A stretch of DNA of 64,000 nucleotides, taken from assembly GCA_963921795.1 (NCBI GenBank), contig OY997645.1, positions 17,299,365 through 17,363,364 of the forward strand. Direction: 5' to 3'. Source of the stretch: Nannobrachium achirus. Taxonomy: Eukaryota; Chordata; Actinopteri; Myctophiformes; Myctophidae. A program made the position numbers and the translations under genes. Positions 23,339 through 35,370 of this stretch are shown piece by piece (the first letter of the stretch is position 1; each line of letters starts with the position of its first letter). The notes beneath the pieces were generated by a model. The model did no database searches and was not told the DNA's origin. It worked only from the letters and a program-made list of their open reading frames with translations.

Positions 23339-23747
23339 TAGGGATGAGACGATATGCGATATTATCGTGTATCGTGATTAAAAACACTCACGATAATCGT
23401 ATCATGGAGATTTAATTTATCGTGATATCGTCCTCCGTCATGCACTGGGATCTTTTATTTGCCCCAGCTGCATATCCGGTACCACTTAAACCCTCCATAA
23501 CTGGTAAAACGTACATAATATACGTACTTGATACAGTCTCTTTATCAAATGTCTTTGCCAAAAAATAGCCGATCTACAAGCTCACAACGCGTCGCACCGC
23601 GACGCGTTGTGAGCTTGTAGATCGGCTATTTTTTGGAAAATGTTCCGCCCAGGATAATGGACTTTGATTATCACGAAAATATCGTAAATCGCGATTTTTT
23701 TTGTCACAATAATCGTGATATGAAATTTTCATATCGTCCCATCCCTA
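23339..23747. mobile_element. Family-D palindromic element, copy 2, with a perfect 79-nt hairpin
   Basis: Starts TAGGGATGAGACGATATG and ends CATATCGTCCCATCCCTA. The flanks GCGTTGAG (23331-23338) and GTATTGAG (23748-23755) match at 6 of 8 positions, a worn hAT-type duplication. The central hairpin is perfect: arms 23558-23595 and 23599-23636 (38 bp each) around a 3-nt loop. Its tip CGTCGCACCGCGACG is shared with family C. Confidence 0.85.
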
Positions 23748-24061
23748 GTATTGAGACATTAATCAAATACAAATAATGATAGTTTAAGCGCATCAGTGGT
23801 CAGGGGCCAGGCAATTTGAGGAGGAATTGGAAAAAAATAAGGAAATAGAGAAAGAGGGGAAAATAGCAAGAGGAGGAACACAAATGAAAAATTCAAGAAG
23901 GTCGATGAGCAGAACGGATCAAAAATGTTCTTTAATGCTTGAAGTTCTCTAATTACACCGCATGTCCTAGTTAGTTACCCAGAGGAGGTCTGGCATAGGA
24001 GCATTTTTGATGCTGCTCATATTGTTGCTGTCGGTGGAAACCTCATATGTCCAAAACTGAA

Positions 24062-24636
24062 TCCCATCCTAATTTACAGTACACTTTAAGACAAAATAAG
24101 ACATAATAAAGCCATAATAAGAAATAATGTGTTGGTAATTAGAACTAATATGTTTTATTAGACAGAAACAAAGACAGAATAGCAGAAAGAGCGAATACAT
24201 TCTCTGGCACTGGCACCTGCTGACCGGCAGTTCGCAGTCGTGCTGCATCGCCCAGCGATAGGACCGGCGGCCGCCGCACGGAACTGCATGTAGGTCCGGC
24301 ATCGCTGGTAACTGCCGCGGCAGCGACCACCGCACAGACCGGCAGTTTACCGCAACGGGACCTGCCGGTCCGTGCGTCCTACTGCCGGTCGAACTGCCAG
24401 GCCTATCGCCGGCGATGCAGTGCGACTGCCGTTCGAACTGCCGGTCGTGCGGCGGTACCTGCCGCGGTAGTTCCGCGGCAGGTGCCGGTGCCAGAGAATG
24501 TATCCGCTCTTTCTGCTATTCTGTCTTTGTTTCTGTCTAATAAAACATATTAGTTCTAATTACCAACACATTATTTTTTATTATGGCTTTATTATGTCTT
24601 ATTCGGTCTTAAAGTGTACTGTAAATTAGGATGGGA
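24062..24636. mobile_element. 575-bp palindrome with a GC-rich motif-built core
   Basis: Arms 24062-24220 and 24478-24636 (about 159 bp, AT-rich, few mismatches) begin TCCCATCCTAATTTACAGTA. The 257-bp core is strongly GC- and CpG-rich. It is made of permuted copies of ACCGGCAGT/ACTGCCGGT, CTGCCGCGG and GCGATGCAG-like words, with an imperfect continuation of the palindrome. No transposase. The target duplication is not clear. Reading frames inside it are artefacts of the repeats. Confidence 0.78.
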
Positions 24637-24665
24637 CCAGTTACTTTTCAGAATTCAAATGTTGA

Positions 24666-25120
24666 CTTGTAAGCAGTGATGTAAAGTAACTAAGTAGATT
24701 GAATTGAGTATTGTACTATTGTAAGTAAAATTTTGAGGTATTTGTACTTTACTTGAGTTTTTCCAATTTCCAATACTTTTACTTCTACTCCACTACATCT
24801 CGGACCCAAATATTGTACTTTTACTCCACTACAATTATTTGAAAACTTTAGTTACTAGTTACTTTACAGATATAAATAACTATATTATAAAATGTACATT
24901 AATCCACTTTAGCCCTATTTTATACCTTGATCTGCTATTTCTTTGTTGTACTTTTACTTTTGGTACTTTAAGTACATTTTGATGCCAACACTTTCATACT
25001 TTTACTCAAGTACATTTTGAATTCTGGACTTTTCCTTGTAACGGAGTATATCTACTTTGCAGTATTGATACTTTTACTTAAGTAAAATATGTGAGTACTT
25101 TTTCCACCACTGCTTGTAAG
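24666..25120. mobile_element. hAT-type non-autonomous element with 8-bp duplication
   Basis: The element is 24674-25112. It begins CAGTGATGTAAAGTAACTAA and ends ACTTTTTCCACCACTG. The octamer CTTGTAAG flanks it on both sides (24666-24673 and 25113-25120). The interior consists of A/T-rich ACTTTTACT words. The target was the hairpin arm of a family-C element, which dates this insertion after that element. Confidence 0.88.
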
Positions 25121-25238
25121 ACCTGCTATTTTTGCTACTTTTGTTTGACACTGTGACTGTTAGTATGACAGTAAATTACGCAGAAATATTTTAAAGCTAA
25201 AATATCGAGATATGGTTTCTGCCCGACAGCAATGATAT

Positions 25239-25458
25239 GGGTGGAAGAAACCTCCAAAACTGTTACTTTTCAGTATTCAAATAAAAAAAAACAGCAAGAT
25301 CCTCAAACTCAGTGTGCACGCTTTGCACCGCGTTTCCAGCTTCTAGATCTGCTACTTTCGATACTGTTGTGTGACGCTGTAGTTTGATCGAGTAGGGCAT
25401 TCGTTTATGAAAAAAAGTAAAATATGGAGATAAGGTTTCTGCCTGACAGCAATGATAT
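25239..25458. mobile_element. Family-C element, adjacent second copy
   Basis: Starts GGGTGGAAGAAACCTCC directly after the previous copy's terminus and ends TCTGCCTGACAGCAATGATA. A decayed hairpin at about 25300-25370 retains TTCTAGATCTGCTA. The first few bases of its terminal repeat are missing or shared with the neighbour. Confidence 0.65.
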
Positions 25459-25704
25459 ATGCTGAGTTGGTATAATAAAACCCAGAAACTTGCGACTGAA
25501 GGGCCGCAAACATCTAGTTAGAATACAAGAAGATAAACTATATTTATAGTCTGTCAAATGTGTATTTATCCACTTTATGGAACCTGTGGTGGCAAACTTC
25601 ATATAACAATCATTGTGGTATCTATTTATTAATTGTCCTGTTCCTCCCTGACAAACCCCTTAAAAACAGCAGACTCACACACACATCCTATTTCAAATAT
25701 GCAG

Positions 25705-25837
<133 letters not shown>

Positions 25838-26090
25838 CTATAGAATAGAGACCATGTGAGGAGTGACCATCTGTTGTTACCTTTCTGTACATCTCCCTGC
25901 CTATGTATAATTGTGTGTGGGACATGGGTGTTGGGGGCGGATGGGGGAAGCTCTGGAGGGAAACGCAAGTCTCTCTCTCGGCTGTGATGAGATCTACAAT
26001 AAAGTATGAAGTCTGATTCCTGACAATGCAGTCCTGCATCTTCCTGATTTGTTTAAGTTACTTATAGTAACATCAAAAACCTCCATTACA

Positions 26091-26283
26091 CCACAGGGTA
26101 GTGGTAAAGGCACCTAGGCTGGTAATCCAGACCAGCCTTGCAGCATCGCTGGTTCGAGTCCCGATCATGACGACCTTTGCTGCGTGTCACCTCCCCCATC
26201 TTTCTCCCCGTTTCCTGTCAACCTACTGTTACACCTATCAATAAAGACAGAAAAAGCCCTCAAAAAGAAAAAGAACACAAGAG
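26091..26283 (+). mobile_element. tRNA-derived SINE with A and B boxes
   Basis: The head has GGTAGTGGTAAAGGCACC (A box region, 26097-26114) and GGTTCGAGTCC (B box, 26151-26161). The body has GCGTGTCACCTCCCCC. The tail is ATCAATAAAGACAGAAAAAG followed by A-rich sequence. The extended body and tail separate it from a true tRNA gene. Confidence 0.78.
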
Positions 26284-26582
26284 GATTTCTTTTTTATTAT
26301 TATTAATTTTCACACCTGGTCTGTTCAGCTCAGAGGCTGTTTACTCTGCCAGCATATAGCCATACAATAACAATATTAGTGTATTGGTATTGTATTGGTG
26401 ATAGTGATTTCCTCACTATCAATTGGGTGCGTGACGTGGAAACAAAACTACAAGGAAGATTTTATAGATGTTGGCTTCATCAAGGCCATTCAAAATGCAG
26501 ATGAGAGACAACAATGTGTTTTATGTGGGAAGATGCTCAATAAATAACACCTCCAGACGAAGCTTTCACTTAGCTCTTTGGC

Positions 26583-26591
26583 ACACACACA

Positions 26592-26643
<52 letters not shown>

Positions 26644-26645
26644 GG
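26583..26645. repeat. (ACGC)n microsatellite
   Basis: About 14 CGCA units flanked by CA repeats. Confidence 0.95.
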
Positions 26646-26670
26646 CACACATGCACAAAAATTACTTTGT

Positions 26671-26721
26671 CTTTACGCCTTGAATTCCTGGATTTGTTTT
26701 TCTTCTATGTTCCAATTAGAA
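26671..26721. repeat. Left 51-bp direct repeat abutting an outer family-A element
   Basis: CTTTACGCCTTGAATTCCTG...CCAATTAGAA. The partner at 37740-37790 matches at 47 of 51 positions by eye. Both touch the element ends exactly. Confidence 0.9.
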
Positions 26722-26827
26722 CAGCGGTCTTCAACAGGGGGTCCGGGACCCCTAGGGGGTCCTCAGAGTTACTACAGGGGGTACCTCCAAATCTTTGAGT
26801 GATAGAAACTTTGCTCCTTGAACCCTG

Positions 26828-28338
26828 TCAATCGTGAACAGTTCTCTGTCTTCAGGCTCTGTTCCTACAGATTTTAAAACTGCTCTCATCTCCCCACTGC
26901 TTAAAAAGACCAACCTTGACCCCTCCTCTTTGAGTAGTTACAGACCCATCTCCAAATTACCATTTCTTTCTAAAGTCCTAGAAAAAGGTTGTTTTCAACC
27001 AGTTGGTTAGCTACCTGAGTGGTAACAACTTATTCGAAAAGTTTCAGTCAGGCTTCCGTGCCCTCCACAGCACGGAGACTGCCCTCGTAAAGGTTGTCAA
27101 TGACCTTCTGATGGCTGCTGATGTGGGCAAATCCTCCGTTCTCGTCCTCTTGGACCTGACCGCAGCCTTTGATACCATAGACCATGCTGTCCTCCTCAAC
27201 CGGCTGGAGAAATGTGTCGGCATCTCTGGCTCTGCCCTTAAATGGTTTAAGTCGTACCTGTGCGACAGATACGTCTCTGTTCGCATTGGCGAGTCATCCT
27301 CATCCCAAGCCCTCCTGCACTGTGGTGTCCCCCAGGGCTCTATCCTAGGCCCCATCCTTTTTTCCCTATACTTACTCCCCCTGGGAAACATTATACGAGG
27401 TCACAATATTAATTTTCATTGCTACGCTGATGACACTCAGATATACTTACCAATCAGCCCAGATGACAACGTTAGCACTGCCAAACTCCATTCCTGCCTA
27501 GCTGACATCAAAAGTTGGATGTCTCCAATTAAATGATGCTAAATGTGAAGTCCTATTGTTTAACCCCCCCGGAGACACAACCCTCATTGAAAATAACCTC
27601 GGGCCACTACTCGCCAACTTAAAACCCACGGTCAGAAACCTGGGAGTCTTCCTGGACTCTGACCTCTCTCTGGAAACCCACATAAAAAAGGTTGTTCAAA
27701 CCTCTTTCTACCACCTGAGAAATATAGTCAAAGTCAAACCCTTTCTTTCCACCCCTGATCTGACCAAAGTAATTTATGCTTTTATTTATTCACGCCTTGA
27801 TTATTGTAATTCCCTTTATTCCTGCCTCTCCAAAAAATCTATTCACCGTCTCCAACTTGTCCAAAACGCAGCCGCACGGCTTTTAACTGGTACCAGGAAA
27901 TTTGATCATATTACACCCATTTTAGCTTCCCTGCACTGGTTACCCATTTCCTTCAGAATCGATTTTAAAATTTCACTTATCACCTACAAGGCCATATCTG
28001 GCCTTGCTCCATCCTACATTTCAGACTTACTTGACCCTTATGTCCCATCCCGTGAACTCAGATCCTCAGGCAAAGGTTTACTGATCGTCCCAGTTTGCAA
28101 TTACAAAACTAGAGGTGAACAGGCCTTTGCTTTTAGAGCCCCAAAGCTCTGGAACGATCTGCCCGAAGAGATAAGGCTTGCTGACTCTTTGCCACGTTTT
28201 AAATCTCTCCTGAAAACTCACCTCTATAGAACTGCCTTCAACCCTTAGCTCCCCTGATTGTCCTGATTTTAATGTATGCTATTATTGTTTATTATTTCAT
28301 CTATTAATTTTGAATCTATAATTGTGTTGTATTGCTTG
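26828..28338 (+). mobile_element. L2-type LINE, reverse transcriptase region (5' truncated)
   Basis: Translates as the back half of a fish L2/CR1-like ORF2. It shows VNSSLSSGSVPTDFK, SYRPISKLPFLSKVLEK, FQSGFRALHSTETALV, LDLTAAFDTIDHAVLLNRL, GVPQGSILGPILFSLYLLPL and the catalytic YADDTQIY (about 27423-27446). It then has FSTPDLTKVIYAF-like and LQLVQNAAARLLTGTRK segments and ends SLLKTHLYRTAFNP at 28248. Two small indels break the frame: one extra base near 26985 and a short deletion near 27530 after KSWMS. The 5' half is missing at about 26828, as is usual for LINEs. The 3' UTR continues after the DIRS insertion at 37452-37561. Confidence 0.88.
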
Positions 28339-28351
28339 TTTTCTGTCAAGA

Positions 28352-28547
28352 TTCCAGAAAATCTCCCACTTGGGTAATGTCGCCCCCTGGCGATCATTCA
28401 GAGAAATTACATCAGCTCCCGTACTAGCGATAGGTAGGAAGGGCTGTCAATCAAGTCCCGGAGGGACCCGCCCCATGGCTATAAAACCCCCGTGGGCGGA
28501 AACCATGTCCTCTTTTCACCTCTCTGCGTATCGCATTCAGTGAAACT
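28352..28547 (+). repeat. DIRS left inverted terminal repeat
   Basis: ATTCCAGAAAATCTCCCACT onward, matching the complement of 37220-37406. A TATA-like motif (TATAAAA, 28480-28486) lies inside it. Confidence 0.9.
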
Positions 28548-29659
28548 CAGCCAATTTATATTTAATCTTTACTCTTTAGCCTAAGGCGGCGGCTTCGGAA
28601 GTCGCCCACCGGTGAGTTTAGATTATTATCCGTACTTAAGCGTTTCAGTTTGTTGTTTTTCATCTCAGTTTGACGGTTTACCCGTTTTAGAACTTTGAAA
28701 ACTTTTCGTCTCACTCGGTTAGGCCTTCTCCCCGGCTCGAGTGTTTGGTAGCGTTAGCCGTTAGCTCGCTAGCTCGTTTGCTTCGCTTTGCTAACGTTAG
28801 ATGCCTTCATCGCTATGGATCTACGTGCTCTTCTGCCGAGGCAGTGTGAGTATCCCGGGTGCCTGGGACTGGTGGACGGCCAGGACCGCCACCGCTTCTG
28901 TGTTGGCTGCATGGGAGTCGGCCACGCGGTTGGAGCCATCAGTTCCCCGGGAAGGGCCGGGGTATTCTGCGAGGACTGCGCCGGCTACAGCCCCAGCGAG
29001 TTGGAGCACCGTTTCCACCTGGCCAGGGCTGCACTTGGAGCATGTGCACCACCTGTTAAGACGGTTCCCTCCCAAGCGCGCGACACCGAACGTCACGGTG
29101 CCGCGTCGCACAGCGAGGCGCCGCACACTCAGGCGCGCGCCACCGAACGTCACGGTGGCGCCAAGCGCCCAGAGGCAACCCCTGCTGCCCAGCCGACCGC
29201 AGCTAGCTCCACTGTCACTGGAGCGAGCGGGTCTGGCACTACTACTGGAAGGAAGCAGACAAAGAAGTCTTCAACTGTCCCTCCGGTAACTATTTCACCT
29301 ACGGGCTCGGTGCCTTCTAAGAAACGTTGTGATGCTACGGTTGGGGACGTCCCCCTCGACGTAAACATCAACAAGACGGTCCGGTCCTTCCGGTACGAAT
29401 CGGACCCCAACTACAGTCCCAGCGAGAGCTCGTATGAGGACTCCGAGAGGGAGGACGGTGACGAGGATATGGAGGAAGAATCCTACGATGAGGATCCTTC
29501 CCAAGATCCAGCTGTTATAAGAGGTAAAGCCCCCGCGAGTCCAGAACGTCAACTGGGCTCTGCGGGGACCACCGTTACTTCCCCCCGAACCCCCCCCCCC
29601 CTCCTCCCGCCAAGCAGGCGGCTGGAGCGGCGGCGGCGGATGGTGATCTTGCTGCTGTT

Positions 29660-32600
29660 GAAATGCTGGATTACCTCACGGTTTACCAACGTGCCATTGC
29701 CAGAGTGGGCGAGGAGCTGCCACCTCCTCTCCCCTCTGAGGAAGCTGAGGAGGACGATGAGATGCCCGGGCAGGAGCCCTCTAGTCCTGCCCCGTATGTC
29801 CTTACCAGGCTGCCGCTGGTGAAAAGATTTACTAAGGCACTTCATTCCTCCTGGAAACATCACAAAGACCCCAAGAAGCTGAGCTACTCGCTGCTTGACG
29901 TTGTCGGTGGAGCGGAAGCGGGTATGTCCACGTGTCCTAACATGGACAATCTTCTGGCTCAATCTTTCATGGGCTCTGTCAGACCCCAGTACAGAGATGT
30001 GGGCACGGGCAAGAATGGCCCTTTCGTCGGTGCCGTGGGCAGGAATCCTCCGGGGTTCAGCGTCACCGAGGACAGGCTGCAGTCAGACAGGACCCGGAAC
30101 GCCTACCGGTCTGCTGCTCTGGCTGCAAAGGACATTAATTTGAACCAACTCCTAATCGCCTCCACTAAGGACCTGGTTAAGGGTCTGCCCACTGGAGAGC
30201 ACACCGCAGAGCTAAACTCTCTTTTCGACATCATGCTGAAAGTCAACTGTCATGCTGTGAAATGGATGGGCAGAGCCATGGATTACTGCCTGCAGGCGGA
30301 GCGGGCTCGCTGGCTGGACTATGTCGCTCTGGATGGCGAGGATCCGAGCTCCAAGTCCCAGGGTCCTAAGGCGGAGACTTACAAGACCCTTATAGATCTG
30401 GAGAGCAGCCCCACCACCCTCATGGGCGGGGGCTTGGAGCTGCTGCAGGGCAGGGTGGCGTTCATTAAAACGGCCAAGGAGATAGTGGAGTCCACTACAG
30501 TTCCCCAAGAGGAACAGCAGTCTGCCAGGAAGGAACCTCGCTCCTCCCGTGTCAGGGAGAGGGGCCGTTCTGCTTCCTACAAAAAGCATCCTTCTGCATC
30601 TCGGGGTGCCTCCTCTGCTAGGGCGCCTGACAAGCCCCGCAGCAAGATAGTTGTTCCCGAGCGCCCCCAAGCGCGCCGCCAGTCCAAGAAAGCTAGACAG
30701 CCGTCCTCCTACCACAGGGGCCGTGGCAGGGGACAGCGTAAATGACACTTTGAAGAGGGGGTTTCCTCAGGGGCGGGGGTCCGAGGCGTCACCCGGTCCC
30801 CCTCCCCCCAAATGCGGACGTTTGATATCTGTACCCCACGTTGGGGAAAAGAGAATGATAATGTCTGTGTTACCACCCCCAGTGTCTCATATAAAGAGTG
30901 TGTTGAACAAACAAAGTCTGTTTCTGTCCGACTCTCTTGCATTAACCCAGACGACTCCATATTGCATGCATCCTATAAATCTAACGAGGTCCCGTCAGGA
31001 TTCTCTAGTCAATCACAGGGTTACTCAGCAACCAGTAATTTTAGCGTGCAACGATATTTTGGTTTCTCCTCCTCCCACAATGAACGGCAGTGTCATGCCG
31101 GGTTTGAGTCAGGGTTTAGTGTTGGAGCCAACAACGGTGAGTCGCAGGGGTTATCGGCCTATTGTCCCTTGTCAAGAGACAGTTATAAAGGCCTTAAGAA
31201 AGGTGTTAAACGTAAATATTCCTCCTCTGTCCAGGGAGAATGCGTTAGGTGCGGTCGTTTCTGCTTATCAGACGGCCCGCTGTGTTCCTCCTGTTCTTTC
31301 TTTAAATGGTGCCATGACGCTACGCTCGCCGCATCCGGCGGCACCGGATACGGAAACGATAGCTCCCCACTTCCGGTCCCACCACCTTTCCGCTCCGCCG
31401 GCCAAGCGGTACAAGCGAAGGGTGTTTCCCTCTCCCTCGCCGAGCGGCACTATGAGACCTCGCTCCCCGCATCCGGCCGAGCCGGATACGGAAACGTTGG
31501 TCCCCCGCATCCGGTCCCATCGCCTAAAGGCTCCGCCGGCACGGCGGCACAGCCGTGTGGTTTCTCTCTCTCAAAATACACTAGCCCGCTGCGCGGACCA
31601 GTGGAAAACGTGCAATCCGAGCCATTGGGTGTTTCGTACGATAACACGCGGCTACAGATTGCAGTTTGCAAACAAACCCCCGTTGTCAAGCAGGGTTATT
31701 TACACCCACGCTCGCGGGATGAAAGCAGACTTATTGAGAGAGGAGATCAGCTCCTTATTAGCCAAAGGGGCTATAGTGGAGTTGGACGAGAGCCAGTCTC
31801 GCATGGGGTTTTGGAGCCGTTATTTTCTGGTACAGAAAAAAGGGGGGGGGCTACGGCCCATATTGGATTTAAAGGGTTTGAACAAACACCTAAAAAAGTT
31901 CAATTTCAGAATGCTGACAGTACCAACGCTGTTGCGATCTGTCAGACAGGGGGATTTCCACTGCTCAGTGGATCTGAAGGACGCTTATCAGCACGTTCAG
32001 TTCAATGCTGGATTACCTCACGGTTTACCAACGTGCCATTGCCAGAGTGGGCGAGGAGCTGCCACCTCCTCTCCCCTCTGAGGAAGCTGAGGAGGACGAT
32101 GAGATGCCCGGGCAGGAGCCCTCTAGTCCTGCCCCGTATGTCCTTACCAGGCTGCCGCTGGTGAAAAGATTTACTAAGGCACTTCATTCCTCCTGGAAAC
32201 ATCACAAAGACCCCAAGAAGCTGAGCTACTCGCTGCTTGACGTTGTCGGTGGAGCGGAAGCGGGTATGTCCACGTGTCCTAACATGGACAATCTTCTGGC
32301 TCAATCTTTCATGGGCTCTGTCAGACCCCAGTACAGAGATGTGGGCACGGGCAAGAATGGCCCTTTCGTCGGTGCCGTGGGCAGGAATCCTCCGGGGTTC
32401 AGCGTCACCGAGGACAGGCTGCAGTCAGACAGGACCCGGAACGCCTACCGGTCTGCTGCTCTGGCTGCAAAGGACATTAATTTGAACCAACTCCTAATCG
32501 CCTCCACTAAGGACCTGGTTAAGGGTCTGCCCACTGGAGAGCACACCGCAGAGCTAAACTCTCTTTTCGACATCATGCTGAAAGTCAACTGTCATGCTGT

Positions 32601-34343
32601 GAAATGGATGGGCAGAGCCATGGATTACTGCCTGCAGGCGGAGCGGGCTCGCTGGCTGGACTATGTCGCTCTGGATGGCGAGGATCCGAGCTCCAAGTCC
32701 CAGGGTCCTAAGGCGGAGACTTACAAGACCCTTATAGATCTGGAGAGCAGCCCCACCACCCTCATGGGCGGGGGCTTGGAGCTGCTGCAGGGCAGGGTGG
32801 CGTTCATTAAAACGGCCAAGGAGATAGTGGAGTCCACTACAGTTCCCCAAGAGGAACAGCAGTCTGCCAGGAAGGAACCTCGCTCCTCCCGTGTCAGGGA
32901 GAGGGGCCGTTCTGCTTCCTACAAAAAGCATCCTTCTGCATCTCGGGGTGCCTCCTCTGCTAGGGCGCCTGACAAGCCCCGCAGCAAGATAGTTGTTCCC
33001 GAGCGCCCCCAAGCGCGCCGCCAGTCCAAGGAAGCTAGACAGCCGTCCTCCTACCACAGGGGCCGTGGCAGGGGACAGCGTAAATGACACTTTGAAGAGG
33101 GGGTTTCCTCAGGGGCGGGGGTCCGAGGCGTCACCCGGTCCCCCTCCCCCCAAATGCGGACGTTTGATATCTGTACCCCACGTTGGGGAAAAGAGAATGA
33201 TAATGTCTGTGTTACCACCCCCAGTGTCTCATATAAAGAGTGTGTTGAACAAACAAAGTCTGTTTCTGTCCGACTCTCTTGCATTAATCCAGACGACTCC
33301 ATATTGCATGCATCCTGTAAATCTAACGAGGTCCCGTCAGGATTCTCTAGTCAATCACAGGGTTACTCAGCAACCAGTAATTTTAGCGTGCAACGATATT
33401 TTGGTTTCTCCTCCTCCCACAATGAACGGCAGTGTCATGCCGGGTTTGAGTCAGGGTTTAGTGTTGGAGCCAACAACGGTGAGTCGCAGGGGTTATCGGC
33501 CTATTGTCCCTTGTCAAGAGACAGTTATAAAGGCCTTAAGAAAGGTGTTAAACGTAAATATTCCTCCTCTGTCCAGGGAGAATGCGTTAGGTGCGGTCGT
33601 TTCTGCTTATCAGACGGCCCGCTGTGTTCCTCCTGTTCTTTCTTTAAATGGTGCCATGACGCTACGCTCGCCGCATCCGGCGGCACCGGATACGGAAACG
33701 ATAGCTCCCCACTTCCGGTCCCACCACCTTTCCGCTCCGCCGGCCAAGCGGTACAAGCGAAGGGTGTTTCCCTCTCCCTCGCCGAGCGGCACTATGAGAC
33801 CTCGCTCCCCGCATCCGGCCGAGCCGGATACGGAAACGTTGGTCCCCCGCATCCGGTCCCATCGCCTAAAGGCTCCGCCGGCACGGCGGCACAGCCGTGT
33901 GGTTTCTCTCTCTCAAAATACACTAGCCCGCTGCGCGGACCAGTGGAAAACGTGCAATCCGAGCCATTGGGTGTTTCGTACGATAACACGCGGCTACAGA
34001 TTGCAGTTTGCAAACAAACCCCCGTTGTCAAGCAGGGTTATTTACACCCACGCTCGCGGGATGAAAGCAGACTTATTGAGAGAGGAGATCAGCTCCTTAT
34101 TAGCCAAAGGGGCTATAGTGGAGTTGGACGAGAGCCAGTCTCGCATGGGGTTTTGGAGCCGTTATTTTCTGGTACAGAAAAAAGGGGGGGGGGGCTACGG
34201 CCCATATTGGATTTAAAGGGTTTGAACAAACACCTAAAAAAGTTCAATTTCAGAATGCTGACAGTACCAACGCTGTTGCGATCTGTCAGACAGGGGGATT
34301 TCCACAGCTCAGTGGATCTGAAGGACGCTTATCAGCACGTTCA
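29660..34343 (+). repeat. Direct tandem duplication inside the DIRS element (two units of about 2.34 kb)
   Basis: Sequence 29660-32001 is repeated at 32002-34343 with only a handful of differences. The unit spans the rear of the Gag-like region and the start of reverse transcriptase. The near-identity means the duplication, or an assembly error imitating one, is very recent. Confidence 0.9.
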
Positions 34344-35370
34344 GATTTATCCCCCACACAGGAAGTTCCTGCGGTTCGCCTTCGAGGGTCGCCTGTACGA
34401 ATATACAGTGCTCCCCTTCGGTCTGTCACTGAGCCCCAGGGTTTTTGTGAAAGTGACCGAAGCCGCCATCGCGCCGCTGAGGCAACAGGGCGTGAGGTTG
34501 GCGAACTACATCGACGATTGGTTGATTTCAGCAGGCTCCGCCCACCAAGTGGCGCGGCACACACAAGTGGTTTTGGACCACCTGAAAGCCTTGGGTTTCA
34601 ATGTCAACCATGGCAAGAGCATGCTGACACCGATGCGTCGTCTTCCCTTTATAGGGGTCTTGTTGGACTCCTCCGACATGTCGGCCCGCCTCTCGCAGGA
34701 GAGGGTGGACAAGTTTCGGGAATGCCTGGACTCTTTTCAAGTGGGCCAAGTGGTCACTTACAAGAGTTGCATGGTGTTGACGGGAATGATGGCATCCGCT
34801 GTGTATCTTTTGCGTTTGGGCAGGTTTCATATGAGCCCTTTTCAACGTTGGATGCTGTCCCTCAGGATTCCTCCCTCCTTGAAGTACAATAAGGTTACGG
34901 TTTCTCCTCATTGTGTGGACACCCTGTCCCCCTGGCGGGTGAGGGGGTTCCTCACCAGCGGGGTCACGATGGGCGAGATAATATCTCACAAGGTGATCAC
35001 CACCGACGCCAGTCTCGGCGGTTGGGGAGCCACACACGAAGGGCGTACGGCGCAGGGCCTGTGGCCCCCGGAGATGGCGGTATTAACTATTTGGAGTTGA
35101 TGGCGATCCTCCTGGCGCTCAAGTACTTCGAGCCCCTGATTCTACGGTGTCATGTCCTGGTCAGGACAGACAACACGGCAGCCATGTTTTATGTCAACAA
35201 ACAAGGGGGCCTGTCTTCTCGCCCTCTGGACCGGTTGGACCGGGAACTGACTCTTTGGTGCGTGTCGCGCCTCAAGTCTATCAGAGTCACTCACGTCCCG
35301 GGTCTCCTCAACAGCGGAGCAGATCTCCTGTCCAGGGGGGGTCCTCGCTACGAGGATTGGTCTCTCCACC
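34190..35370 (+). mobile_element. DIRS reverse transcriptase and RNase H domains
   Basis: Recognisable RT motifs are LRPILDLKGLNKHLKKFNF, SVDLKDAYQHVQI, FGLSLSPRVFVKV and the catalytic YIDDWLIS. RNase H motifs are TTDASLGGWGA, NYLELMAILLALKYF, RTDNTAAMFYVN and NSGADLLSRGG. These match the DIRS/Ngaro branch, not Gypsy or Copia. Part of the fossil described at 28339-37451. Confidence 0.9.

Larger units (their letters stand above)
24019..25238. mobile_element. Family-C element interrupted by two other elements
   Basis: The left end ATATTGTTGCTGTCGG, with GGAAACCTCATATGTCC, and the right end TTTCTGCCCGACAGCAATG are the family termini. Between them sit a 575-bp palindrome (24062-24636) and a hAT element (24674-25112). 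The hAT element split the hairpin-module arm CTTGTAAGACCTGCTATTTT. Another family-C copy starts immediately to the right. Confidence 0.7.

Noticed and set aside
23558-23636. MicroRNA precursor gene
   Set aside because: The perfect pairing and high local copy number fit a repeat-derived hairpin better than a miRNA. No bulges or conserved mature arm could be shown.
24069-24335. Arg/Pro-rich open frame in the GC-rich palindrome
   Set aside because: It is a by-product of the high-GC core, with no domain, splice signals or codon bias.
26097-26170. tRNA gene
   Set aside because: A and B boxes are present, but the sequence continues into a SINE body and A-rich tail and the cloverleaf stems do not close well.
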